Shown piece by piece: positions 9,150 through 17,700 of a stretch of 49,577 nucleotides of DNA; position 1 is the first letter of the stretch, and the number at the start of each line of letters is the position of its first letter. The translations under genes were made by a program, and so were the position numbers. Under the pieces are notes generated by a model. The model had not been told where the DNA came from. It worked only from the letters and a program-made list of their open reading frames with translations, and made no database searches. This DNA is from Pleurobrachia bachei (Eukaryota > Ctenophora > Tentaculata > Cydippida > Pleurobrachiidae). The stretch lies in assembly GCA_000695325.1 (NCBI GenBank), contig AVPN01000507.1:1-49577 (forward strand), read 5' to 3'.

Positions 9150-10717
9150 GGATCTTATTCATGATACAGGTATGGGTAGTAACGATACGGGCAGGAATGG
9201 TATGCGATCACCACGGGGACAAGCAAATATATCGTATACCACCACACATCAACTGTACAGAGGGCAACTACGAACAGTGGAATATTAAGATGCAGAAATT
9301 AAATAATAATTTATATAGCACAAAACTAAAATCACTAAAGATTATAGCAAGGAAATGTAGCACATACACAACATTAGTAGGCGGTAAAATAAGCGAAAAA
9401 ACGGAAAAGTACGTCAGCATACCACTGAAAGAGGCAAAAACTTTAATTAAACAGCACTCTTGCCTTAAGACGGAAGGGAGTAACTTTAAGTTGAAAAACG
9501 GATATGAATGTGAGTATAGTTATATGAAACATAAAACTAAAACAACATATAGTTGTTACCTAGAGGAAGGGACAGTGAGCAAAAAGAGAGGAGGACAGAT
9601 TACAAGCAACGTACTTGACCTACACGGCTGCAATTATAACGAAGGGGAATGCAAGACTCAGAACACTGAGTACGCCGTGTGGGAGGTGGACACGAGAGAA
9701 TCACAGCAATATGAGGATATTGGCGAATATAACGCGACAAAATTGGGAAATCATTTAATAATACCAAAGTTAGCAATGACAGTACAACTAGATGGTAATG
9801 AAACGATTAATGAAGGACACAAGATTACCGTAGGTGAACTGATAATAACCAGACTACGAGGAGAGAAACCACAAACATTACAAATTCGATCGAACGAAGC
9901 AATTTCAATTGAAAAATTAAAGCAAGATTTAGATAGAAAATTCCAATATGTATTTGACGTCTTATCGTCACCAACGGCTGAGGAGAAATTCAGTTGCAGA
10001 GATTTGGCGCTAATAAGAAGGAACGAAAGAATATTAGCCAGATCAAATCCGACTGAATATATCAGAGAGAAACTAAAAGTTAATAATCTGATAGCAAAAA
10101 GTGTGGGATCATATATAATTGTATTTCCGTGTAAGAAAGTTTTTAAAAATTCAGTAAGGAAATCAGACAAATGTTACATAGATACACCAGTGAACTTTCG
10201 AATTACAAGAAATAGTGATGAACTGAAAGGCTTTATAACCAACTATGGGGAGATAATATCATCAAGTGTGGAAATACCCTGCAACAACGCTGGCAAGTAC
10301 GTGCTAATAGGAGAGGAACTAGCACTGCAAACTTCAAATAACACTACTATAGTAAGGAGTGAACAAATAGAGGACCTTCATGGGGAAGTAAGAAAAGGAA
10401 TACCATTCCCCAATGAATACCCTAAAGATGCCTGGACACATAAAGAAACCAAGTTTGACCAAGATGATGGCATTAAGAGCTGGATAAAAAATAGACAGGA
10501 AGTAGAGGGGATAGTAGACCTGAAAAACAGAGTAACAACAGTTTGGGATGATATTAAACTGATTATAAACTACGGAATATGGTGTATACTACTAATGATA
10601 GTGTTAACAGGAATAATAAAGATAATTAAATCAAGGGAAAGAAAATATTTAACTGATATGATCAATAAAGTAAAGTCTAGTACAACAGTAAGAAGAACCG
10701 CGGGGAGAAGGGGTTGA
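9146..10717 (+). CDS. Envelope-like glycoprotein 1 (type I membrane protein)
   Basis: 523 residues. A hydrophobic N terminus (MRILFMIQVWVV) looks like a signal peptide. A Cys-rich ectodomain follows with several N-glycosylation sequons (NCT, NAT, NET, NNT), and one hydrophobic segment at about 472-497 (GIWCILLMIVLTGII) precedes a short basic tail. It sits where retroviral env sits, after pol, with a splice acceptor upstream. I see no furin site and no obvious internal fusion peptide, so it is not a standard class I Env. The spacing of Cys and of the YAVWEVD/GNHLIIPKL block recalls glycoproteins of negative-strand RNA viruses (chuvirus or rhabdovirus type), but this is a guess. It could act as attachment protein beside glycoprotein 2. 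Confidence 0.7.
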   Translation: MRILFMIQVWVVTIRAGMVCDHHGDKQIYRIPPHINCTEGNYEQWNIKMQKLNNNLYSTKLKSLKIIARKCSTYTTLVGGKISEKTEKYVSIPLKEAKTLIKQHSCLKTEGSNFKLKNGYECEYSYMKHKTKTTYSCYLEEGTVSKKRGGQITSNVLDLHGCNYNEGECKTQNTEYAVWEVDTRESQQYEDIGEYNATKLGNHLIIPKLAMTVQLDGNETINEGHKITVGELIITRLRGEKPQTLQIRSNEAISIEKLKQDLDRKFQYVFDVLSSPTAEEKFSCRDLALIRRNERILARSNPTEYIREKLKVNNLIAKSVGSYIIVFPCKKVFKNSVRKSDKCYIDTPVNFRITRNSDELKGFITNYGEIISSSVEIPCNNAGKYVLIGEELALQTSNNTTIVRSEQIEDLHGEVRKGIPFPNEYPKDAWTHKETKFDQDDGIKSWIKNRQEVEGIVDLKNRVTTVWDDIKLIINYGIWCILLMIVLTGIIKIIKSRERKYLTDMINKVKSSTTVRRTAGRRG

Positions 10718-10903
10718 GTGACGCCCGAGAGCCTTAAGATCACCAACCAAAGTGAAAATAACGAAATAAATAACGGAGAAGTGAATTATATATTACGTAA
10801 AAGCGCAAATTAATTACTGAACTACTGTATGCTTACAAAAAATAGATTACTTAGCTTATTGCCAGATGTTACAGTATTATATTAACCAACAAATGTTTTA
10901 GCA

Positions 10904-13015
10904 ATGATGAACGAGTTACGAAGGAACTACTGGACAGTTATACTATTGTGGATTTTCGCGACAGCACAACAGATAGATTTGGGCCCGAAATCTGTCATAC
11001 ATGACGAGAAACTGGGAATAGTATTAACTCACGATGGGTATTTGATAAATAAGAACGAGGATATTATGTTTTCTCTATTTCTAAAGATACCGAATCCAGA
11101 AGATAAAAACAACACATGCCTACGCAACTGTAAGCGACAAGATACAGCGGTATTGATGATGAGGGGGATTAATAGAAACTGTACTACAAGAAAAGACGTT
11201 TCTGAAGTGCACATCAGGGACTTCATAGATAAGCAAGTAATTAAAACAGTCGACGAAACAGCAGTACGTGGTTCAGGGGAGTGTATTTTGAGATGTTTAA
11301 GGGTGGAAGCATGTAAAAGTGTAATAATTGACCAGAAAGGAGGGGATACAATCGATTGTTGGTTATTAAGAGAACCACAAATGCATAAACTACCGGCAGG
11401 AGAGAATTCTATGACGGAATATAGGTTACACGAAGGGTGTCTTAAAGGAGGAACTCAAAACGAAGTATGCGACGACGCCATGGATACAAACGCAGTAACG
11501 AATTTGTTATATGAAAGTAATGTAAATTGGATTCAGGAACAATGGCAAAAATTTGAAAACATCGGTCAAACAACAATGCATAGAGATAAAAGGCAAGTAA
11601 TAGCACTAGCAGGAATGCTAGCACTAGCCTCCACAGGGTTTACTATATACGAGCAACAACAAATGAGATCACACATTAAGACATTGAATAAGGAGTTTAA
11701 TCATTTTAAGACGAATCAACTGGTGTTTGATAAGACAATTACAACAGTTACGGAAGAACTAACTAAACATGTGATTGGTTTGGAAGAAGTAGTTCTAGAA
11801 CAAAAGCTACAAATGGGATGCGAAATAGATCATTTAGCAGTCTTTATGCTGAATGATCGGAGACTAAGGCAATGGAAAGAATACCTAGAACAAATATATT
11901 TCGGCGTAATGCACGGACAGCAAAATACTAATATAGCACCATATATTATTAAAAAGGATATGGTAAGACAGATTATTGAAAACAGTGGGGCATTTAAAAA
12001 CACTATATATGAGGAGGATCAGAACCTGTTATATAAGTTTGGGAGAATGTACGTAACTGAAGCACACAAAACAGACGATCACTTCAATCTACACATAGTG
12101 ATTAAGACACCTAGAATTAGTAACGAAGACTTAACTAGGGTATATAAGACACATCAGTCAGGGGTAATTACGTCAGAAGGTCACTGTAACAGATATACTT
12201 TACCAAATTACGTTATAATAGATGGCATGGAAGTATACTCATTAGATAAAAACAGGTGTGAAACACTAAACGGTATCAATATGTGTACCCGATATGGAAT
12301 ACAAAACATGACCGAGACAGCTTGTTTAAACAACATGAATAACTGTGACGTAGTACTAGATAAATGTGAAACGAATATTGTAGAGACTACAGCAGGAGTA
12401 ATGATAAGATCGAGAGAAAAAGTAACGGCCTCAAAGACCGCCGATGGAGTAGAGAAATTTGAGGAAATTGAAATGGGAAGGCGGGGAGTTAAATTCCTAT
12501 CATACAAAACTTATAAATTGGTAACAGTAGGCGGAGTCGTAGTAAGACCACCAACCGAACCAGTCGGTGAATTTAGCCTAACTTTGGAGGACCAAGATAT
12601 ATGGATTATGGAGTTAGATAAGAAGGCCGAAGACATTCATAAATCAAATTATAGTTCAATTTTCAAAAAATTGTCTAGTTTGGATAATACAGTAAACGAA
12701 ATGATTAGAGGACCAGCACTCACAGTTATAAATACATTATGGTGGGTACTCCCAATAGGACTAGGTGCCATATTAATCGGATTGGCGATAGCGGGTATCG
12801 TGGTGTGCATTAGAGTTAAAGATAGGAAAAGGATAATAGAATATAACAAAAATATTCAGAATATTAAAAGGAAGACTAGTGAGTCGAACGCACTATTGAA
12901 AGCAGTACAGAGCCAAGAATTTGAAATGTCAGAAATAGACACATCTGAGGAATCAATCAATGCACTACCGTCCAATACTAAAATAAGAGGGAGAGAAGCA
13001 ACTACGTCTATTTAA
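10904..13015 (+). CDS. env: Envelope-like glycoprotein 2, class I fusion type with furin site
   Basis: 703 residues. A signal-peptide-like N terminus (about 1-22) starts the protein. A Cys-rich region at about 60-175, with a PAN/apple-like pattern (GECILRCLRVEAC ... DCWLL), precedes a furin-type RDKR site ending at residue 230. A hydrophobic stretch directly after it (VIALAGMLALASTGF) looks like a fusion peptide. Then comes a heptad-repeat helix, a Cys-containing region, a membrane anchor at about 613-637 (WWVLPIGLGAILIGLAIAGI) and a cytoplasmic tail of about 65 residues. Cleavage site, fusion peptide, heptad repeat and anchor in this order are the hallmarks of class I fusion proteins. The ATG follows a TTTTAG acceptor by 2 nt. 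The frame is intact. Confidence 0.82.
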   Translation: MMNELRRNYWTVILLWIFATAQQIDLGPKSVIHDEKLGIVLTHDGYLINKNEDIMFSLFLKIPNPEDKNNTCLRNCKRQDTAVLMMRGINRNCTTRKDVSEVHIRDFIDKQVIKTVDETAVRGSGECILRCLRVEACKSVIIDQKGGDTIDCWLLREPQMHKLPAGENSMTEYRLHEGCLKGGTQNEVCDDAMDTNAVTNLLYESNVNWIQEQWQKFENIGQTTMHRDKRQVIALAGMLALASTGFTIYEQQQMRSHIKTLNKEFNHFKTNQLVFDKTITTVTEELTKHVIGLEEVVLEQKLQMGCEIDHLAVFMLNDRRLRQWKEYLEQIYFGVMHGQQNTNIAPYIIKKDMVRQIIENSGAFKNTIYEEDQNLLYKFGRMYVTEAHKTDDHFNLHIVIKTPRISNEDLTRVYKTHQSGVITSEGHCNRYTLPNYVIIDGMEVYSLDKNRCETLNGINMCTRYGIQNMTETACLNNMNNCDVVLDKCETNIVETTAGVMIRSREKVTASKTADGVEKFEEIEMGRRGVKFLSYKTYKLVTVGGVVVRPPTEPVGEFSLTLEDQDIWIMELDKKAEDIHKSNYSSIFKKLSSLDNTVNEMIRGPALTVINTLWWVLPIGLGAILIGLAIAGIVVCIRVKDRKRIIEYNKNIQNIKRKTSESNALLKAVQSQEFEMSEIDTSEESINALPSNTKIRGREATTSI

Positions 13016-13070
13016 GCGGCTAAATAATTAAATAAAACAATAAAAATAAAAAAATACTACAGCTATAGCT

Positions 13071-13382
13071 ATGAATAATACAATAACCCCGAATGATATG
13101 AGACGACAAGTGGAACACGATATAGAGATGCAAATAAGGGACATGATGGATGATAATAAAATCAGGACATCTTGGATACAGGCTATGGAGAAAGATTTAA
13201 AAGGTTTGACGGAAAGAAGAAACAGGGAAATTCGTGGTATTCAAGAACAAATATTAACAATATCTAAACTACAAGAGGACATGAACAAGAAAATAGTGAG
13301 ATTGGAGCGGAAGTTGAGGATCTACCAAACGACTAGAAAAATGGAGAACTTAAAGCTAACAAAAAACATGCAGGTAAATTAA
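13071..13382 (+). CDS. Small coiled-coil protein between env and the 3' LTR
   Basis: 103 residues, highly charged, with heptad-like Leu/Ile spacing over about residues 15-95 (QILTISKLQEDMNKKIVRLE). No signal peptide or membrane segment. The ATG lies 8 nt after a CTACAG acceptor (13062). In position it resembles the 3' accessory genes of complex retroviruses, but I recognise no family. It ends 15 nt before the polypurine tract. Confidence 0.6.
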   Translation: MNNTITPNDMRRQVEHDIEMQIRDMMDDNKIRTSWIQAMEKDLKGLTERRNREIRGIQEQILTISKLQEDMNKKIVRLERKLRIYQTTRKMENLKLTKNMQVN

Positions 13383-13397
13383 TTAGGGAATCAATTT

Positions 13398-13420
13398 GAA
13401 AAAAAAAAAGAGGGGGGTAG
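13398..13420 (+). other. Polypurine tract for plus-strand priming
   Basis: GAAAAAAAAAAAGAGGGGGG (13398-13417) followed by TAG directly abuts the LTR start TGTTGG. This is the expected position and composition of a PPT. Confidence 0.9.
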
Positions 13421-13472
13421 TGTTGGGCCCCTGAATCAGAGAGTATAATACAGTGAAGTGTCACGAGTTAAA

Positions 13473-13905
13473 AGTATGACGTGATTATTATTTATAGTGA
13501 AAATGATGTAATTATTGATTTAATATATATGTGTCGCAAGCTAGAAGTATGACGTGATTACTGTTTATATAAAGATGATGTAATGGCTGAAGAGACAATA
13601 TTCGGACTGTGATATTATCGCTAAGTTGTGGTTTGGAGATTATGATCCGAGATATATCTGAGTTAGGAAAAGATGTCATCGGAGACCAATAAGGAGTGGC
13701 GGCTGGTGAAAAGTGTGGGAATGAAACATGGTTGTGGAAAGATAACGTCATAACGAAGACACCTGATAGGTAGACAGGAGAGTCTGGAATGAAAGTGATT
13801 AAACCATTATACGATGATAACGAGTTGTGGACAGATAACGTCATAACCAAGACACCTGATAGGTAGACAGGAGAGTCTAGGACGAAGGTGATTAAACCAT
13901 TATAT
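13473..13905 (+). promoter_or_regulatory. U3 enhancer-like tandem repeats with four CRE-like cores
   Basis: One pair has a period of 73 bp (from 13473 and 13546), each starting AGTATGACGTGATTA. A second pair has a period of 93 bp (from 13731 and 13824), each with AACGTCATAAC. TGACGT cores lie at 13477-13482 and 13550-13555, and inverted ones at 13745-13750 and 13838-13843. ATF/CREB-type binding is suggested by the motif only. Confidence 0.5.
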
Positions 13906-14102
13906 AGCACATCAGGAACGATGAATACGAACGACAGGGTTGTTAAGGAGAGATTAGAGATAGTGACTGAATGAACTAGAGAGAACAGGAAGCAGGGAGA
14001 ACGCGTCGGCTGAACGCCGGTTCCTTTATAAGCCGAGTGATCTTGAGAGCGAGCTCAGTTCCATTTTTTATGGTCATCCGTCTAGACGTGATGGGTGATC
14101 AG

Positions 14103-14136
14103 GAGCCCATTCCTGAGCTGAGCCTCAGGCGGGCTC
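14103..14136 (+). promoter_or_regulatory. R-region hairpin, conserved between LTR types
   Basis: GAGCCC/GGGCTC and inner CCTGAG/CTCAGG form a two-part stem. It is identical in the diverged LTR at 48423-48456 although the neighbouring sequence differs. It lies about 75 nt downstream of the TATA-like box, so it would be near the 5' end of the transcript. Confidence 0.5.
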
Positions 14137-14298
14137 CACTCATGTTATAAACTTTTCAAAGAGCACTATAATACTTTGGTCTATTGTTATGCTGTGTAAT
14201 ACCCTGAATTGAATTTAAATAAACATATAAAACCTTGGTTATTCTCGTACTATTCACATCCCTAACCTAATGCTGATGGCCGGATTAGTCAAGCTTGT

Positions 14299-14427
14299 AG
14301 AGTTAGAATTTGCGAGCAATTCATGGCTCTAGATAAACTGTGAGAGTTAGAATTTGCGAGCAATCCATGGCTCTAAATAAAACGTGAGTGTAACAAATTG
14401 TGGGCAACCCATGGCTATAATGAAACA
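14299..14427 (+). repeat. Three 44-bp tandem repeats in U5
   Basis: Units start at 14299, 14343 and 14387 and share GCAAxxCATGGCT. The third is the most diverged. The diverged LTR has a 42-bp tandem array of different sequence at the same place (48621-48770). Confidence 0.75.
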
Positions 14428-14667
14428 TCCTGTTGAACTTTTTGGGCAAACTACAGCCCTGATAAAAGCTAAAGACTGCAATGATAGTTAAATATCTTGG
14501 CTCTTTCAATGGTGGCAGCATTAGAACCTAAACCATCATGATCACTAAACACAACACTTGATATACAAGTGGGTCTGGTAGGAATCCGTGAAATGTGATA
14601 ATCTGTTGGCATCTCGAAATACATGAACCCATCGCCTGTTACTATATTAAATTAAAGTGCACGTTAG

Positions 14668-14743
14668 CCCCACCTACGTGTAGGGGTCCAACAGAAATGG
14701 TGACAGAAGTGGCCAAAATTTTAAAGAGCTATGCGTAGGTGGG
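14668..14743 (+). promoter_or_regulatory. Primer-binding site inside a covarying stem that covers a candidate splice donor
   Basis: TGGTGACAGAAGTGG (14698-14712) starts 4 nt after the LTR end and begins with TGG as expected for pairing with a tRNA CCA end. I do not assign the tRNA. CCCACCTACG (14669-14678) pairs perfectly with CGTAGGTGGG (14734-14743), closing a stem around it. The 3' arm contains AG/GTG, a candidate leader splice donor at 14738/14739. The diverged LTR keeps the pairing by compensatory change. Confidence 0.65.
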
Positions 14744-14853
14744 AAATAACAAATTAAACAAATTAAATTGAGCATAATAGTTGCAAAATTGGTTAGAAGG
14801 GATAGTTCCTGAATTAACCGTAAAATTGAAACTATGATCTTTCCTAGCAAACC

Positions 14854-16513
14854 ATGACAAAATCAAAGCGACAGAAAACCAGGGCCGCGGCTCGGACCGC
14901 CACAAAAAGAGTGAGGGCGGCCGAACCGCGGCAGGGGGATTTTATCCCAATGGAGAACTTGAACCAACTAGACAAAATGTCCGGAAGGCAAGGCTCCGTG
15001 AGGTAATAAAATTAGCATAGCACCAAAATAAATAATATAGTGATAAATTGAAGAAATTGGTAGCATATAATTATAATGAAAACTTTTCCAATTACAGGAG
15101 GATAAAAAAGAACTATAATGACCCATTGACAGCAAGAATCTCGGAAATTTTGCCGTCATATAAATGGGTCAAGCACACATCGATGAGACACGGATGGGAA
15201 TACGGTATACAGGCCCATGAGCCCCTAACTTTTATGCTGTAAGTTGACTGTCTGAGTTACTATAGAACTAGCAAACTGTGTGAAAGATTCATATGCATCA
15301 TGATATGTGAGAAGGATGACCGGGGGAGATAGAGATAGAGTAGAGATAACAAGGAGTAGAGAGAGAGGGGGAGATAAGAAAACTGATCACTGCCACAATA
15401 TGTTCAAAATTTTGCACGTCCTCTTGCTCGTTGTTTCTGGGGGCCTTTTCGTGGAGGCCCTACTCTGCTATGAGGGGTCCCTGATTAGGGAATGCCCTAG
15501 TGTGTAAGTAAAACTAGTGCCTGTGTTAGATATGAGTTGCAATAATGGCCAAAAGTTATCACGTGCCTCGTTTTTTATTTTTTCAGAGAACTGTACCCGG
15601 TGTGTTATCTGGGAGATGCTCAGGGAGTCACCGGATGTGGGGTTTGCCAAATTAGCCTGGAATTGTGCGAGCATTGTGCCACGGACCTGTGCAATGCACA
15701 ACCAAGCCTCCTATTAAAAGCCCAAAAAGAGAGGGAAAAAATGGACTCAGAGAGATCAAAACGGCTAAAAGAGGAACAGGAGACGAGAGAGAGAGAGAAT
15801 GCACGAGATGAGATAGTGAGCAGAGAGAGGGAGAGAGTTCTGATTACGGTAATATGGATCCTAGTCGGAACACTGTTTTTGACCATATGTCTGTTTGCTG
15901 TTATTATAAAATATAAAAAATGTATTTCCGGTTGAGAGGGTATCAATGTAATTAATCAAAATAGGTTAATAATAATAACAAAAACCTAATGTTAATTTAA
16001 TAATCTGAATAAATAGGCATAATTAACTAATACTAACACCTTTATTTCTCAGGGATACTATAAAGATAGTCAATGCAGGAACCAGAAAAAAAAGGAAGGG
16101 GCGCATCGCAACTATCGGGAAATCAGAGGTAAAATAATATAAAGTAAAGGGAATTTTTTTTAAAAAGAAAAAACAATAAACTTTTAAAAGAGATTATAGT
16201 TTTGACGTCAAATTAGCTGCACTAGAAATGATAGATTGTAAGCAAAATATTTTATTTCCAGAGCAGGGATGCAATACTGGAAACACCTGGCACTGGCAAC
16301 GAAGATGGAGCGACCAACAACATAAACAGATATAACTACCCGGAGTGCGACGCTCCCAAACACGTTATAGAGTGTAAGTTAAAACTAAAAATGGGTATTC
16401 TATGGTAGACTAATGTAATAGACATTTAAATTGGGACGCGAGGGAGTAAGAGACGAGGGAGCTAGCACATTATAATAATATAACTATTTTGATCAGATGG
16501 GAGAGAGTGCTAG
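14854..16513 (+). CDS. Gene A: basic protein in five exons directly after the LTR
   Basis: Exons 14854-15002, 15098-15238, 16053-16128, 16262-16373 and 16497-16513 join with matching phases (2, 2, 0, 1) at GT-AG sites and give 164 residues. Exon 1 is Arg/Lys-rich (TKSKRQKTRAAARTATKR) and exon 3 has RKKRKGR, both like nuclear-localisation or RNA-binding stretches. Nothing else is recognised. The ATG is 6 nt after TTTCCTAG (14847), making it the first acceptor after the LTR leader. Small basic multi-exon proteins encoded near retroviral LTRs include Rev and Tat types, but a similar role here is inference. A divergent relative with the same first two exon phases lies at 49163-49565. The last 17-nt exon is the weakest part. 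A Ly6-like gene lies in intron 2. Confidence 0.6.
15400..15935 (+). CDS. Ly6/uPAR-like membrane protein, two exons, nested in intron 2 of gene A
   Basis: Exons 15400-15503 and 15587-15935 (83-bp intron, GTAAGT donor, TTTTTCAG acceptor, phase 2) give 150 residues. Exon 1 encodes a signal peptide (FKILHVLLLVVSGGL) and the first Cys of the domain (ALLCYEG). Exon 2 supplies the remaining Cys and ends the domain with CATDLCN, the signature end of Ly6/three-finger domains. A charged helical stalk of about 45 residues, rich in Glu and Arg, follows. A membrane segment (VIWILVGTLFLTICLFAVII) and a short basic tail end the protein. Ly6 proteins act at the cell surface, in immunity or receptor binding; most are GPI-anchored, while this one has a transmembrane anchor. 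A host-derived origin is plausible. No acceptor lies just before the ATG. Confidence 0.7.
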
Positions 16514-17400
16514 ACGATCGTGGCTGAACAGTACTGGATTATGATGACGTGGTGTAGGGATCCAAGCAAAATCGAGTAGAATCATGGACAATATTATATA
16601 TATTATATTTATATATGGACAATATGGTGGAGTGGCACACATAATTGAATTCGTTTTTTAACAGTTTCATTTTATGAGAATTGTCCTAACTCAAACTGGA
16701 TCGGGGCACCCAAAAAACAAAAACATTTGGGCTCTCTAACCCGAGTCCTCTTGTTATAAAGTGTTTGTTGAGGTGAATGCTTGGTTGGTTCAGGATAGTG
16801 TAGCTATGGATGAAGGGTGAGATATAGTTTAATTTGGGTAGTTTGGGAAATTCTCAAAAGACCGAGATAACCAAACGAAATAGAATAAACAGGACAAGAT
16901 CAAAAGGTCCCAATAAGCACTCTGGAATAGCACTAACGAAGGTCTCAAGAGTTCTGTTATTATTGTCCTTTTCTGGAGAACGTATTCAAAGTTATAGAGA
17001 TGAAGACAAAGGCAAGGATGCTGCTAAAAGGCCGAGGATAAGTATAAGTACTGGTCGTTATCGGTCCTCATAGCCCGCGTGACGTGCAGGTTAGGATGGT
17101 GAATTATTGGATAATAGTGCATATAGCACTCTAATCAATTAAAATGATTTGCGGTTCGGTTTGGGTGAACATCTCTCGGGAGTTACTATCCATCCTAATG
17201 ATGGTGAACCTTTGCACTTGTATGAAGGGTTCGATTGTGATCTGATCGGGTCCTCGCACATAAATAATCTTCTCGGTCTCCATCACTGTAAAAAAGAGAA
17301 TCGTTAGAGTTTGAGTTGAGTTTCATCCGATGGGTCACTGTGCGTGATTGGATCCCAATTGTATAGAGTGGAGAAGAGGTAGAATTGAGACAGAAATAAC
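16514..17400 (+). other. Non-coding stretch
   Basis: No supported gene. It holds an AT-rich patch of TATATA repeats at about 16589-16615 and one 79-codon frame (16834-17073) without ATG and without clear splice sites. I see no promoter or repeat that I would defend. Confidence 0.4.
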
Positions 17401-17447
<47 letters not shown>

Positions 17448-17548
17448 GGAGAAAGAGAAAAAGAGGGAGAAAGGAGAGATAGAGAGAGACAGAGAGAGAT
17501 AAAAAGAGACAAAAAGGGAGACAGATAGAGAGAAGTATAGAGAGAGAT

Positions 17549-17586
<38 letters not shown>

Positions 17587-17700
17587 CAGATACAGAAACA
17601 TATATAGAGGCAAAGAGAGAGAGACAAAGAGGGAGACAGAGAGAGAAGTACGCAGAGAAGACATAGAGCGAGATAAAAAGAGAGAGGGACGTAGAGAGAA
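17401..17700 (+). repeat. GA-rich microsatellite
   Basis: Long (GA)n runs interrupted by short variants fill about 300 bp. Long reverse-strand frames of Ser/Leu across it are artefacts of the dinucleotide repeat. The same tract recurs at 47653-47952 and partly after the N run. Confidence 0.9.

Larger units (their letters stand above)
13421..14693 (+). repeat. LTR, left complete copy (1273 bp)
   Basis: It starts TGTTGGGCCCCT and ends AGGGGTCCAACA, imperfect inverted ends of about 12 bp. U3 holds two pairs of enhancer-like repeats. A TATA-like TTTATAA is at about 14025-14031, with transcription start probably just downstream. AATAAA is at 14218-14223. U5 has 44-bp repeats. The copy at 43673-44945 looks identical. 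As the window is drawn it is both the 3' LTR of the left gag-pol copy and the 5' LTR of the accessory region. Confidence 0.92.

Noticed and set aside
13731-13905. CRISPR-like repeats
   Set aside because: Adjacent direct repeats without regular unique spacers, inside an LTR of a eukaryotic element.
16834-17073. 79-codon open frame with basic C terminus
   Set aside because: No ATG and no convincing acceptor; could be a missed exon of gene A but the phase cannot be supported.
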